From an uncultured Lachnospiraceae bacterium (lineage in GTDB: Bacteria > Bacillota > Clostridia > Lachnospirales > Lachnospiraceae), in contig URMK01000019.1 in the NCBI GenBank assembly GCA_900548905.1, positions 1 through 64,000 of the forward strand: a stretch of 64,000 nt of DNA, written 5' to 3'. Of this stretch, positions 8,956-17,832 are shown piece after piece. Numbering within the stretch: position 1 is the stretch's first letter; every line of letters starts with the position of its first letter. A program made the translations under genes and the position numbers. The notes under the pieces are model-generated. The model was not told where the DNA came from, made no database searches, and was given only the letters and a program-made list of their open reading frames with translations.

Positions 8956-9499
8956 AAAATCCTTTCTGCGGCAATGCCATTACGGCAGCTGCCCCCCGAA
9001 GCAGGATACGTGCCCGGGAAACGGCTGATTTCTTCTGCCGGCCGGCTGTTTTCCAAGAAAAGGGACTTTCCTTAAGCCAGGAAAGTCCCTTCCGTTTTCT
9101 ATGCCTGTTTCCTTATTCCTGCTGCCGGATTGGTTTCCATACAGCGTAACTTTGTTCCCATTGTAAGGCGCGCTGCTTACTTCTGTCAAGGAAAAACTTC
9201 CCCTGAAGAGATACCGTTTCCATCGTGTAGATTACATATTCATCTAATAAAACAATAAAAAAGCTTTCCTTGCTTTTATGTCCTTGCTCCCGCTTATCGA
9301 TGTGATAAGGTTACGACGACAGTAACAGCAACCGGATCCATTTTACCAATCACCGGACAACAAATATTTACGATGAATACAGTGCAGAATGGAATTCCAC
9401 AAGATGATCCCTGGAATCAAGAATGAAAAACGCTTCAAGAAGAAACTACGGGAGTATGAACTAAGGGGAATCAAACCCCTTATTCCCCTATGGACGCAT
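8956..9499. other. Gene-free region holding a terminator
   Basis: I found no supported gene. The region contains the perfect hairpin at 9061-9090 and the weak hairpin AAGGGG...CCCCTT near 9463-9481, just downstream of the ABC permease stop. The rest shows no recognisable feature. Confidence 0.5.
9061..9090 (-). terminator. Intrinsic terminator for the 9.5-13 kb ABC operon
   Basis: A 12-bp perfect stem, AGGGACTTTCCT with its complement and a 6-nt loop, is followed on the - strand by TTTTCTT. It is about 410 bp past the last permease gene and upstream of the helicase promoter region. Confidence 0.7.
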
Positions 9500-10393
9500 T
9501 CATCCCTTCACAGCCCCGATCATCACCCCTTTCACGAAATACTTCTGCACAAACGGATAAATCAGCAGCATGGGAAGGCTGGAAACAATAATGGCCGAAT
9601 ATTTGATGGCCTCCGCCATCTTAATCTTTTCCGCCATCCCCACATCGTTTGTCCCCATCTGCTCCGTCTGTCCCAGGAGCAGGATATTTCTGAGGATGAT
9701 CTGCAGGGGATGCAATTCCTCGTTCCGGATATAAATCAGCGCGTCAAAATAAGCATTCCAGATCTCCACCGCATAGTACAGGACCAGCACCGCCATTATG
9801 GCCTTTGACAGAGGCAGGACAATTGCGGTGAGCATCCGTATATTCCCGCAGCCGTCCAGACGGGCCGACTCATACAGTTCCCCGGGGATGCTGTTTTCAA
9901 AGAACGTTTTTGCCACGATCAGGTTATACGTGGATATGGCGGCCGGGATCATCAGGGCCCATATGGTATTATATAACCCCAGATCCTTCACCAGCAGGTA
10001 GGTGGGAATCATCCCGCCGTTAAAATACATGGTAAACAGGACTGCCATCATGAAGAAATTTCTTCCCCTCAGGTTTTTCCGGGAAAGAGGGTAGGCCGCC
10101 AGGACGGTGAGCGTCACGCTGATAGCCGTGCCGCAGACCATATAAAAACAGGAATTGCCGAAACCCTTCCATATATCTTTATTTTCAAATACCTTCCGGT
10201 AAGCCTCCGTCGTAAACCCTTTGGGAAGCAGCAGAACCTCTCCCCGTAGTACCAGATCCGGATCGGAAAAGGATGCCGCAATGACAAAAATCAGCGGGAT
10301 TAATACAAGCAGAACAATCACAGCCCCCAGGCAATTGACCAAAATATCAAATGCCCGCTCACTTTTTACGGCCTTTCTGATATTCTCTTTCAT
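9500..10393 (-). CDS. ABC sugar transporter permease (LplC/MalG type)
   Basis: This 297-residue membrane permease has about six hydrophobic segments and the cytoplasmic EAA loop (ESARLDGCGNIRMLTAIVLPLSK) that docks with the ATPase. It ends in YFVKGVMIGAVKG, characteristic of the Lpl-type CUT1 permeases. It is the last gene of a binding protein-permease-permease operon; the partner permease ends 16 bp upstream. Start is the ATG behind GGGAGG at 7-bp spacing. The sugar is not predictable. Confidence 0.92.
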   Translation of the reverse strand: MKENIRKAVKSERAFDILVNCLGAVIVLLVLIPLIFVIAASFSDPDLVLRGEVLLLPKGFTTEAYRKVFENKDIWKGFGNSCFYMVCGTAISVTLTVLAAYPLSRKNLRGRNFFMMAVLFTMYFNGGMIPTYLLVKDLGLYNTIWALMIPAAISTYNLIVAKTFFENSIPGELYESARLDGCGNIRMLTAIVLPLSKAIMAVLVLYYAVEIWNAYFDALIYIRNEELHPLQIILRNILLLGQTEQMGTNDVGMAEKIKMAEAIKYSAIIVSSLPMLLIYPFVQKYFVKGVMIGAVKG

Positions 10394-10409
10394 GTATGTT
10401 CCTCCCTTT

Positions 10410-11327
10410 CTACCACAGACTGGTTTTGGCCGCTTTTTTACTCACAAAGTTGGCGCCGGCCAGCAAAGCGAAATTGATGACGGAATTAAACATTCCCACC
10501 GCGGTACTGTAACTGAACTGTCCCTTTTGGATTCCGTTTTTATAAATAAACGTGGAAATGACTTCACTGGCGGATATAGTAACGCTGTTCTGCATTAACA
10601 ATACCTTTTCAAAGCCTACGGACATCAGGCTTCCGATTCTCATAATAAACAGAATAAGAATGGTGCCCATGATACAGGGGATGGAAATATGGATGATTTT
10701 CTGCATCCGGGAAGCGCCGTCAATGGAAGCGGCCTCATACAGCTCCGGATCCACGGAAGACAGCGCCGCAATATAAATGATGGCGTTAAACCCCATAAAC
10801 TGCCACACATTGGAAAATACATAGAGGGGCTGGAATAATCCCGGCTTTGCCATGAAATCCACCGGCGCTGCGCCGAACACGCCGGTAATTTTATTAAACA
10901 GGCCGTAATCCGCATTGGAAAACAGGGTCAGCATGCTCACAATCACCACCACCGAAAGGAAATTCGGCATATAGGTGATGTTCTGTATCACTTTCCTGAA
11001 TTTCAGGCTCTTGATTTCATTTATCAACAGCGCCAGTATAATCGGCACGGGAAACCCGATCAGCATGGTAAACAGGCTCAGGGAAATCGTGTTCCACACC
11101 ACATCCGTAAAATAATAAGAGTCAAAAAACTGCCTGAAATAAGTCATTCCCGCCCAGGGGCTTCCGGTGATCCCCAAGGTCGGGTTAAATTTCCGGAACG
11201 CGATCTGCAGGCCGTACATCGGCATGTATTTAAACAGGATATACCAGGTGAACGGAACAGCCAGCAAAATATACAGGCCGGCATTTTTCCCGATATCCTT
11301 TCCCAGTTTCTTTATGTTAGTCCTCAT
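10410..11327 (-). CDS. ABC sugar transporter permease (LplB/MalF type)
   Basis: This 305-residue integral membrane permease has the family's N-terminal segment (WYILFKYMPMYGLQIAFRKFNP) and an EAA loop (YEAASIDGASRMQKIIHISIPC). It forms the channel dimer with the following LplC-type permease. Of two adjacent ATG codons, the one at 11327 is better spaced (7 bp) from AAGGGG than the one at 11330. The 120-bp gap to the upstream binding-protein gene holds a small hairpin. Confidence 0.9.
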   Translation of the reverse strand: MRTNIKKLGKDIGKNAGLYILLAVPFTWYILFKYMPMYGLQIAFRKFNPTLGITGSPWAGMTYFRQFFDSYYFTDVVWNTISLSLFTMLIGFPVPIILALLINEIKSLKFRKVIQNITYMPNFLSVVVIVSMLTLFSNADYGLFNKITGVFGAAPVDFMAKPGLFQPLYVFSNVWQFMGFNAIIYIAALSSVDPELYEAASIDGASRMQKIIHISIPCIMGTILILFIMRIGSLMSVGFEKVLLMQNSVTISASEVISTFIYKNGIQKGQFSYSTAVGMFNSVINFALLAGANFVSKKAAKTSLW

Positions 11328-11396
11328 CATCCATCCCCTTATATTTCCGGAAAGTTCCAGCTTTCCTAGAAAGATACGGCGGAAAACTGGTGCTGC

Positions 11397-11414
11397 GCTG
11401 CGTACTTACGCAGC
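11397..11414 (-). promoter_or_regulatory. Small hairpin between binding protein and permeases
   Basis: An 8-bp stem, GCTGCGTA with TACGCAGC around a 2-nt loop, lies in the gap after the binding-protein stop. Hairpins at this place commonly stabilise the binding-protein part of the transcript or reduce permease expression. It has no U-tract. Confidence 0.4.
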
Positions 11415-11451
11415 ACAGCATCGGCTGCTTTCCCCCGTCCTTACCGACTAC

Positions 11452-13080
11452 TTACTGCAGAACAGCAAGCGCCCTGCGGTATATCTCTTCCAGCTCACGG
11501 ATGCCGATTTGCTCCAGCGTCCGGCAATATTCATCCCACATGCCAAAATCCCATTCCCCGATAATGAACTTGGTCACGGATTCATCCCTGTAGGTTACCA
11601 GATCCTGTTCAATCGCCACCACCCGATCCATATCCTCAGGCTGTACGGCAGGTTTCATATAAAATACCTCCGGCAGATAATCCACCAGACAGGCGGCCAC
11701 ATCCTCAGTATAGCTGCTTCCCACCACGGAAGCGGTACGCTGTGTTTTCAGGTACGGGAAGCCATTGCCGGGCACGAGGTTTATTTTTCCCTGAGCTGTC
11801 ATAAACCCTTCTTCTGCATGGAGTATTTCATCGTTATACCGGGGGATGCCGTCCTCATCTATCGTATAGGTTTCCCCTTCGATACCGAAAGCAAAGAATT
11901 CACTGCCTTCCTCACTGAAGAAATAGTCCACCCATCTCATGGCCGCTTCCGGGTTGGCGCAGGTATTGCTCAGGGCAAAGCAGCCCGTCTGGGCACCGGT
12001 CATGGCGTCCGGCCAGTATTTTTCACCGGAAGGCCCCAGCAGAGGCTCGTAGCCTGTGTAATCCTTTTCGCAATTCAGGAATACGTCGGAATAAGGCATA
12101 TACATAGCGCCGAATTTTTCTCCCGCAAGGTTGCTTCTCCATGCAGGCCTGTCATTTTTGTAGTAATCCTGCCACAGAAGCTTTTCTTCATAGAGTTCAT
12201 TCAGCCAGGTGAGGTAATCCCTGAATTTATCGTCACACAGCCAATTGTGGAGATTTCCGTTATCATCCAGTTCATAGGTATCCCGAAGCTGGAACTGGAG
12301 TCCGAAGGATCCTCCCAGCGCATAGATGGATCCGGGCTCCCGGATTCCCAGGGGGATTTCATCCTGCTCGCCGTTTCCGTTGGGATCCCCGTCACGGAAA
12401 GCAATAAGAACCTCTTTGAATTCCTCCAGTGTGGACGGCATTTCTTTCCCCAGCTTATCAAGCCATACCTTATTAATCCATTGCTTGAAATCCATCACGC
12501 CGGACATGGCCAAATCCACCCGGGGCAGTGCATAAATATGGCCGTCGGAAGCCAGACAGCTCTGCCGCAGAGCCGGATGTTCCTCAAACAGCGCTGCCAG
12601 ATTGGGTGCGCAGCTTTCCAGCAAATCATCCAGAGGCATGAGCTGCCCGCTGGTAACGCCATACATGGATATCTGGTTGTTCGTCAGCCCGGCCCGCAAA
12701 AAGACATCGGGAAGCTCATTGGAAGCGAAAAGAAGCTGCTTGTTCTCTTCGAAGCCATCCTGGGGCACCTCCTGGTAATCCATGTGGATATTGCTCATTT
12801 CTTCGTATTTCTGCAGCACCAGAACCTCATCCCACGCCGCCTGGTTTTGATCCCTGGCCCCATATACGGTTAAGGTGATCGGTTCCTTAACGATAGGGAA
12901 ACCCTCCGCATTCACATTGGCATCTGCGCCGGAGGCCTCCTCTTTTCCTGTTTCCGCCGCTGCCCCGGCAGTCCCCGAAACGGAAGCGTTGTTTTCCGCC
13001 GCCTGTTTTTTATTTCCGCATCCCTGCAGCATCCCCATCCCTATTGTCATGCACAGCAACAACACAATTGCTCTTTTCAT
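11452..13080 (-). CDS. Extracellular solute-binding lipoprotein (CUT1)
   Basis: This 542-residue lipoprotein would capture an oligosaccharide at the cell surface. A signal peptide ends in the lipobox LQGC with Cys21 as the lipidated residue, followed by a low-complexity Ala/Glu/Gly linker to about residue 60. The mature part is a family-1 binding protein with recognisable FKEVLIAFRDGDPNGNGEQD, a segment typical of LplA-like proteins with a Ca-binding-like loop. It is the first gene of an operon with two permeases. No ATPase gene is nearby. Start ATG follows GGGAG. Confidence 0.92.
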   Translation of the reverse strand: MKRAIVLLLCMTIGMGMLQGCGNKKQAAENNASVSGTAGAAAETGKEEASGADANVNAEGFPIVKEPITLTVYGARDQNQAAWDEVLVLQKYEEMSNIHMDYQEVPQDGFEENKQLLFASNELPDVFLRAGLTNNQISMYGVTSGQLMPLDDLLESCAPNLAALFEEHPALRQSCLASDGHIYALPRVDLAMSGVMDFKQWINKVWLDKLGKEMPSTLEEFKEVLIAFRDGDPNGNGEQDEIPLGIREPGSIYALGGSFGLQFQLRDTYELDDNGNLHNWLCDDKFRDYLTWLNELYEEKLLWQDYYKNDRPAWRSNLAGEKFGAMYMPYSDVFLNCEKDYTGYEPLLGPSGEKYWPDAMTGAQTGCFALSNTCANPEAAMRWVDYFFSEEGSEFFAFGIEGETYTIDEDGIPRYNDEILHAEEGFMTAQGKINLVPGNGFPYLKTQRTASVVGSSYTEDVAACLVDYLPEVFYMKPAVQPEDMDRVVAIEQDLVTYRDESVTKFIIGEWDFGMWDEYCRTLEQIGIRELEEIYRRALAVLQ

Positions 13081-13328
13081 ATGCAGCTCCCATCCGCGCT
13101 TGTCCGGCGCTTTTCATACCCTCAATTATTTTTTCCTGACTGCCTGGATTTCCGGAAATCCTCATCAATTCTGATAAGCCTTAGTTTACCATCCTTATGG
13201 CCTCCCGGCGCAGTCCGTTTCTTTCTTTTTTTTACTCAACACTCCAAAATTTTTACATCACAAAACCTGCGGCACACAAATACCGGAAACAGGCGACGAC
13301 GTAAAAAGTGCGGCAGCATGAGGGGGTA
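13081..13328. other. Divergent intergenic region
   Basis: This region separates the importer operon (-) from the beta-lactamase gene (+). It holds a 14-bp perfect palindrome, GATTTCCGGAAATC (13147-13160), which could be an operator for the importer. I could not assign a convincing - strand promoter. Confidence 0.4.
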
Positions 13329-13357
13329 TTGTTTCTTTCCGTGCAATAAGGTATAGT
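13329..13357 (+). promoter_or_regulatory. Promoter of class D beta-lactamase gene
   Basis: TTGTTT (13329-13334) and TATAGT (13352-13357) are 17 bp apart. The predicted transcription start near 13364 lies downstream of the ATG at 13358, which argues that translation starts at 13394 instead. Confidence 0.65.
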
Positions 13358-13393
13358 ATGGAAAAAGAAATGGATCATGGGAGTTGTGAGGAT

Positions 13394-14383
13394 ATGAAAA
13401 AAAGATGTTGTCTCTTACTTGTCATCCTTTTAGTTTTTACCGGCTGTTCAGCAGTAAACTGCACGTTTGCTGCTGAAAGCATAAAATCAGTAAAAGACTT
13501 CCGCACCGTTCCTGGTGCCGAAGAACGGATCAGACAGCATTCTGAAACATTTTCCGATAAAGCTGCCATGGCGCTGTCTGCTCCCACAATAACGGAAATG
13601 GATTGGTCGGCGTATTTTGAAGGAATCAACGGTACTGCTGTCCTTTATAATCCGCTCCAAAAAAATTACCGGATATATAATCAGGAGCTGGCCGAAACAC
13701 GGCGTTCCCCCTGTTCTACCTTTAAAATCATATCGTCTTTGATCGCTCTGGAATATGAAATCATTAAGCCCGAGGATTCCGTGCGTACATGGAGCGGGGA
13801 ACGGTTTTGGAATAATGCATGGAACAAAGATATTGCCTTTTCCGAGGCTTTTTACACCTCTTGTGTCTGGTATTTCAGGGAAGTCATAGATGAAATCGGA
13901 AAAGACCGCATGCAGACAGAATTAAATAAGCTGTCTTATGGGAACTGTGATATCTCCGATTGGGAAGGGCACCTGAACCAAAATAACGGGAATCCCGCCT
14001 TAACCGGTTTCTGGATTGAGTCCTCCCTGAAAATCACAGCGAAAGAACAGGCAGAGGTGATGGAACGTATTTTTGGAAGCCATTCCATATATAAAGAAAA
14101 AACGCGGAATCAGCTGAAAGAAGTTATGCTGGTGCCGGATCAAAGCACGGCAGCGTGTCAGATTTACGGAAAAACCGGAATGGGGAAAGCCAATGGGATC
14201 GTCATCGATTCGTGGTTTTCCGGTTTTGCAGATACTGCCGGCGGTACTATTTACTTTTGTGTATATTTGGGGGAAACGGATGACCAAAATGTATCCAGCC
14301 AAAAAGCCAGGGAAATTGCGGTCAAAATAATCAAAGACTCCGCTTCAGGCAACGGAGTATCAAGCTTGCAGCAGGGTCTTTGA
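13394..14383 (+). CDS. Class D (OXA-type) serine beta-lactamase, putative lipoprotein
   Basis: This 329-residue protein hydrolyses, or at least binds, beta-lactams through an active-site serine. All class D motifs are present: Ser108-Thr-Phe-Lys111 (in SPCSTFKI), Ser156-Cys-Val158, Tyr182-Gly-Asn184, Trp207 in FWIESSLKI, and Lys260-Thr-Gly262, followed by WFSGFAD. The N-terminus has a signal peptide with a possible lipobox (FTGC, Cys18), so it is probably anchored outside the membrane. It is longer than typical OXA enzymes because of about 60 extra N-terminal residues. Start 13394 fits the promoter and GGGAG. A BlaR1-like sensor domain is less likely, as there is no transmembrane or protease part. 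Confidence 0.85.
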   Translation: MKKRCCLLLVILLVFTGCSAVNCTFAAESIKSVKDFRTVPGAEERIRQHSETFSDKAAMALSAPTITEMDWSAYFEGINGTAVLYNPLQKNYRIYNQELAETRRSPCSTFKIISSLIALEYEIIKPEDSVRTWSGERFWNNAWNKDIAFSEAFYTSCVWYFREVIDEIGKDRMQTELNKLSYGNCDISDWEGHLNQNNGNPALTGFWIESSLKITAKEQAEVMERIFGSHSIYKEKTRNQLKEVMLVPDQSTAACQIYGKTGMGKANGIVIDSWFSGFADTAGGTIYFCVYLGETDDQNVSSQKAREIAVKIIKDSASGNGVSSLQQGL

Positions 14384-14541
14384 CCCTCGCGACAGTCGCC
14401 AAATATCCATGCAGGCATGGCTGCTTGGCTCGTTGCCCGCGGGAATAACCTCCGGCTTATCTTGACCTTTCCGTGCTGCGCTGCGCAAACAACGGGCGCT
14501 GTACCCACAGCCATTTACGCAATGCGGTACCGGCATCTTCC

Positions 14542-16035
14542 TTACTCCGGAGGTTTCCGATATTCCTTCGGTGTCATTCCGGTATAGTCCTTAAAGATTT
14601 TGAGAAAATAGGTATAATTTTTAAAACCGCTCTTACCCGCAATTTCCTTAAGGGCATAGCCCTCCGCCAGCATTTTCTTTGCCGCTTCAATCCTGATTTC
14701 ATTCATATAGTCCGTTATGGTCTTTCCTGTTTCCTCGTGGAAAACCCGGCTCAGATAGGAACTGTTGGTCCCGATTCCGGCCGCCACCGTCCGCAGGCTG
14801 ATAGGCTTGTCATAATTTTTTTTCAGGTAGGAAACCGCCTTTTCCACGATTCCCGGAAAACCGGCCTCCTCTTTTTTCTGTTCCCCTATCTCACGGATCA
14901 CATTGCTGTACAGGCCCGCTATGGAAGCCGCCAATTTTTCCTTATCCCTCATCTTTGCATATTCATACAGCCCGAAATCCTCGGGCAGGAAATCCAGCGT
15001 AATCCGGTATTCCACCGCCGCCTTTTGTATCAGCTCCAGCAATTCCCTGACAATCAGCAGGCAGGCGCTCTGCCCCGCCTCCCGGATTTCCGCAAAGATA
15101 TGGTGAATCAGCGCTTCGGCCTCAGGCCCGTCCCCTTCCTCCATGGCCAGCAACAGCTCCTTCTGCTGTCTGATGGTCAGCGTGAGCGTCATGGATTCCG
15201 CAACGCTTTCCTCCTTCTGCTCCAGCTTATGCAGCAGATAGGACCGCATGGCACTGTCACTGAAAAAAACAGGACAGAATTCAGCCGTAAGCTTCAGCGC
15301 ATATATCCGGCTTATGGTATCCTCACTGATTCGTTTGTGGTATTCCAGCTGCTCCTTCATTCCCGCTTCCGACACCCTGTCATAAAACCGGGTCAGAATG
15401 ACAAACCGGTCGGGGGCTTTAAACAAGGCCAGCACATCCGTTTTTTCCGCGGAATTTTCCTCAAAGATCCTGGCAATCCCCTCGGCTACCGCTATCCTTC
15501 CCGATTCCGTCATTTCCTTTCCAAACGGGATCTGTACCAGCATAACCGCTTTTCTGGAATTATCGGAGGTGAACGGGCTCTCGCCGCCGCCGAAAAACCA
15601 GGCGTGCGCCTGCCTGCGGAGCTTACTCTTACTTTCCCAGGCGGATACGCCCCTTCTTCTGTCGCGGACGGCATACAGCGTTTCTTCCAGCTGCCCTCCC
15701 GTCAGCCTGTGCTTCAGGATATAATCATGGGCCCCGTTTTTCAGGATTTGCCTGACATAATCGTAATCATCAAAGCTGCTGACAGCCACCATGGAAACAG
15801 AAGGGTAGCGGCCGGCAATCATGCCGGATAGGACCACGCCGTTTTTACCCGGCATGGAAACATCCAGTATCACAATATCCGTTTCTTCCGCTTCCAGAAA
15901 CCGCATGGCTTCTTCGGTATTCCTGCATTCCCCCGCCAGACGGAATTCCCCTTTCTCCCAGAAAGCCATATCCCGGATATAATTTCGGAATACGGCCTCA
16001 TCATCCACAACCAGAACATTAACCGGCACCTTCAT
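14542..16035 (-). CDS. Response regulator with AraC-type DNA-binding domain
   Basis: This cytoplasmic regulator has about 497 residues. An N-terminal receiver domain (1-120) with the acidic pair DDE and phospho-acceptor Asp58 (ILDVSMPGKNG) is followed by a long helical linker. A C-terminal AraC HTH pair (about 395-495) ends in SGFKNYTYFLKIFKDYTGMT. It overlaps the end of the sensor-kinase gene, so the two form one two-component system. The start could be ATG 16035 or GTG 16029; AGGAGG is better spaced (8 bp) for the GTG. It closes the long sulfatase cluster and probably activates its transport genes. Confidence 0.9.
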   Translation of the reverse strand: MKVPVNVLVVDDEAVFRNYIRDMAFWEKGEFRLAGECRNTEEAMRFLEAEETDIVILDVSMPGKNGVVLSGMIAGRYPSVSMVAVSSFDDYDYVRQILKNGAHDYILKHRLTGGQLEETLYAVRDRRRGVSAWESKSKLRRQAHAWFFGGGESPFTSDNSRKAVMLVQIPFGKEMTESGRIAVAEGIARIFEENSAEKTDVLALFKAPDRFVILTRFYDRVSEAGMKEQLEYHKRISEDTISRIYALKLTAEFCPVFFSDSAMRSYLLHKLEQKEESVAESMTLTLTIRQQKELLLAMEEGDGPEAEALIHHIFAEIREAGQSACLLIVRELLELIQKAAVEYRITLDFLPEDFGLYEYAKMRDKEKLAASIAGLYSNVIREIGEQKKEEAGFPGIVEKAVSYLKKNYDKPISLRTVAAGIGTNSSYLSRVFHEETGKTITDYMNEIRIEAAKKMLAEGYALKEIAGKSGFKNYTYFLKIFKDYTGMTPKEYRKPPE

Positions 16036-17764
16036 CCCCTCCTGTCTCTTCTTCCGGAAGCCGGAGCTCCACACAGGTAAACATCCCCTCACAGCTGTAT
16101 ATGGTTCCCCCGTAGTTTTCTCCGTATATCAGCTTGATCCTCCCGAATACATTGGCTATGCCCACCCTGCGGAAGCCTGTCTTATCGCTCTTGCATATGG
16201 TCCCCAGCAGATGCTGCGTTTCTTCCCGGCTCATCCCCTTCCCATTGTCCGTCACCTTACAGATAACCTCCCCGTCCTGTTTGAAAATCTTCACATTGAT
16301 AATCCCGCCCTCATCCCGGGCCGCCAGCCCATGTATCAGCGCGTTTTCCACAATGGGCTGCAGCAGCAGCTTCGGCAGCCGGTACCCCCAAAGCTCTTCG
16401 TCCACATCCCACAGCAGTGCATACGCATTCCGGTTTTTAAACCGTTCGATGCGCATATAATTTTCAATGTATTCCTTTTCTTCCCACAGTGTGATCCTTT
16501 CATTTTTGTTCGTCAGGACACTGCGTAGCAGCTCGGACAAGGCGCGGGCCACCTGTTCGATCTCCTCTTCTTTTCTCATATGGGCCACGTACTGGATGCT
16601 GTCAATGGAATTATACAAAAAATGCGGTTCTATCTGGGTGGCCAGGACCGTCTGCTCCGCCTCCAGCTTCAGCCGTTCATTTTCCTTCACATCCGTAACC
16701 AGCCCCTGGATCCGGACCATCATTTCATTAAAGGTATCCGCCAGGGTGGCGACCTCATCCCGGGAATGGATATCCGCCTTGACCTCCAGCCTCCCTTTTC
16801 GCACCGCCTCCATAGTACCGGTCAGCTTCTGCAGATTCCGGCACAGGCGTCTGGAAACAATAATGGCGGCTGCAAACGAAAACAGGCAGGCAGCTACGCC
16901 GATGAGGAAAAACTTCCGCCGGAGGGCATTGGCCTCTGTCAGCAGCGTTTTATAGGGAATCAGGCTGAGGGTTGTCATCCTGCTGTCCTTGGAAACATAC
17001 CGGATATAATAATATTTCTCCCGGTTCCACCGCAGATATCCGGAATCCTCCTCCTGCGCTTTCAGCTGTTTAAGAATCTGCGTTTCTCCCCCGCCCTGTC
17101 CCAGGCTGGTGAAAAAAAGCTGCTCCTCCGGCGTAAAAATCAGGATATTGACATTCTGCAGAGGTTCCGCCTTATAGACTCCCGTAAGGGCTTCATAATC
17201 CAGCTCGATCAGATTTACCACCCTGCCCCAGTCCCTGTAGCTGACCGGCCTGCTCAGGAATACTGCCTTTTCCTCCGGATTGTAGTGGAAACCGGCCTTA
17301 TCCGAGGCAAGCATGTCCGCCATCCAGGGGCTTTCCAGATCCTTCTTTACTATCAGATCCTGACTGGCCTGGAAAATATGTTTTTCTTCCGTCACCAGGA
17401 TAATGTCCTTTATGTAATCTTTATTTGTCATGAGGCCGGCAAAAAAGCTCTTTATTTTTTTGGACTGCTGGTATTTCCGGTAGGAAGCCTCCGGCGCTTC
17501 CTCACGCAGGACCGGGTAGATGATCTCCCTTTCCATCGCTATGGAAAGGCTTATTTTTTTCGCTTCATTCATCATGTCGTTGAAGCTGTGATCCGCATAG
17601 GATATGTATTGGGTCATGTAGCTTTCCGTTGTGGATTTGATCGTATTGATTTCCGCATAATAGGATATGAGCAGGGAAAGCACCGTGGTGCTGACCGCTA
17701 TGGCAAGCGTGAGCAATAGGATCTTGCCTTGTATGGAGTGGATGTTGTAAAGCGGCAGTTTCAT
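16019..17764 (-). CDS. Membrane sensor histidine kinase (YesM type)
   Basis: This 581-residue kinase has a first membrane helix (about 14-36), an extracellular sensor (about 37-282), a second helix (about 285-305) and a HAMP linker (about 306-358). The kinase core has phospho-acceptor His381 in EPHFLYNS, an N-box VENALIHG and a G-box DNGKGMS. It phosphorylates the response regulator whose gene overlaps its 3' end. It lies 68 bp downstream of the last sulfatase gene on the same strand, which suggests that the sensed ligand is a glycan handled by this locus. Start ATG follows a GGGGGG stretch. Confidence 0.92.
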   Translation of the reverse strand: MKLPLYNIHSIQGKILLLTLAIAVSTTVLSLLISYYAEINTIKSTTESYMTQYISYADHSFNDMMNEAKKISLSIAMEREIIYPVLREEAPEASYRKYQQSKKIKSFFAGLMTNKDYIKDIILVTEEKHIFQASQDLIVKKDLESPWMADMLASDKAGFHYNPEEKAVFLSRPVSYRDWGRVVNLIELDYEALTGVYKAEPLQNVNILIFTPEEQLFFTSLGQGGGETQILKQLKAQEEDSGYLRWNREKYYYIRYVSKDSRMTTLSLIPYKTLLTEANALRRKFFLIGVAACLFSFAAAIIVSRRLCRNLQKLTGTMEAVRKGRLEVKADIHSRDEVATLADTFNEMMVRIQGLVTDVKENERLKLEAEQTVLATQIEPHFLYNSIDSIQYVAHMRKEEEIEQVARALSELLRSVLTNKNERITLWEEKEYIENYMRIERFKNRNAYALLWDVDEELWGYRLPKLLLQPIVENALIHGLAARDEGGIINVKIFKQDGEVICKVTDNGKGMSREETQHLLGTICKSDKTGFRRVGIANVFGRIKLIYGENYGGTIYSCEGMFTCVELRLPEEETGGDEGAG

Positions 17765-17832
17765 AGTTTCCCCCCTACTATCTATATGTTGTCGGTACTA
17801 CTTATTTTATAGCAAATGATGCTCCTTGGCAA

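Noticed and set aside
11167..12873. Long + strand open frame opposite the solute-binding protein gene
   Set aside because: Antisense to a binding protein and a permease with clear family features; no supported start or domain.
13358..13393. Upstream ATG as start of beta-lactamase
   Set aside because: It lies directly behind the -10 box at 13352-13357, before the expected transcription start, and has no ribosome binding site.
14384..14541. Possible tRNA or small RNA gene after the beta-lactamase
   Set aside because: Only a 6-bp dyad (CCATGC/GCATGG) could be found; no cloverleaf or terminator was seen.
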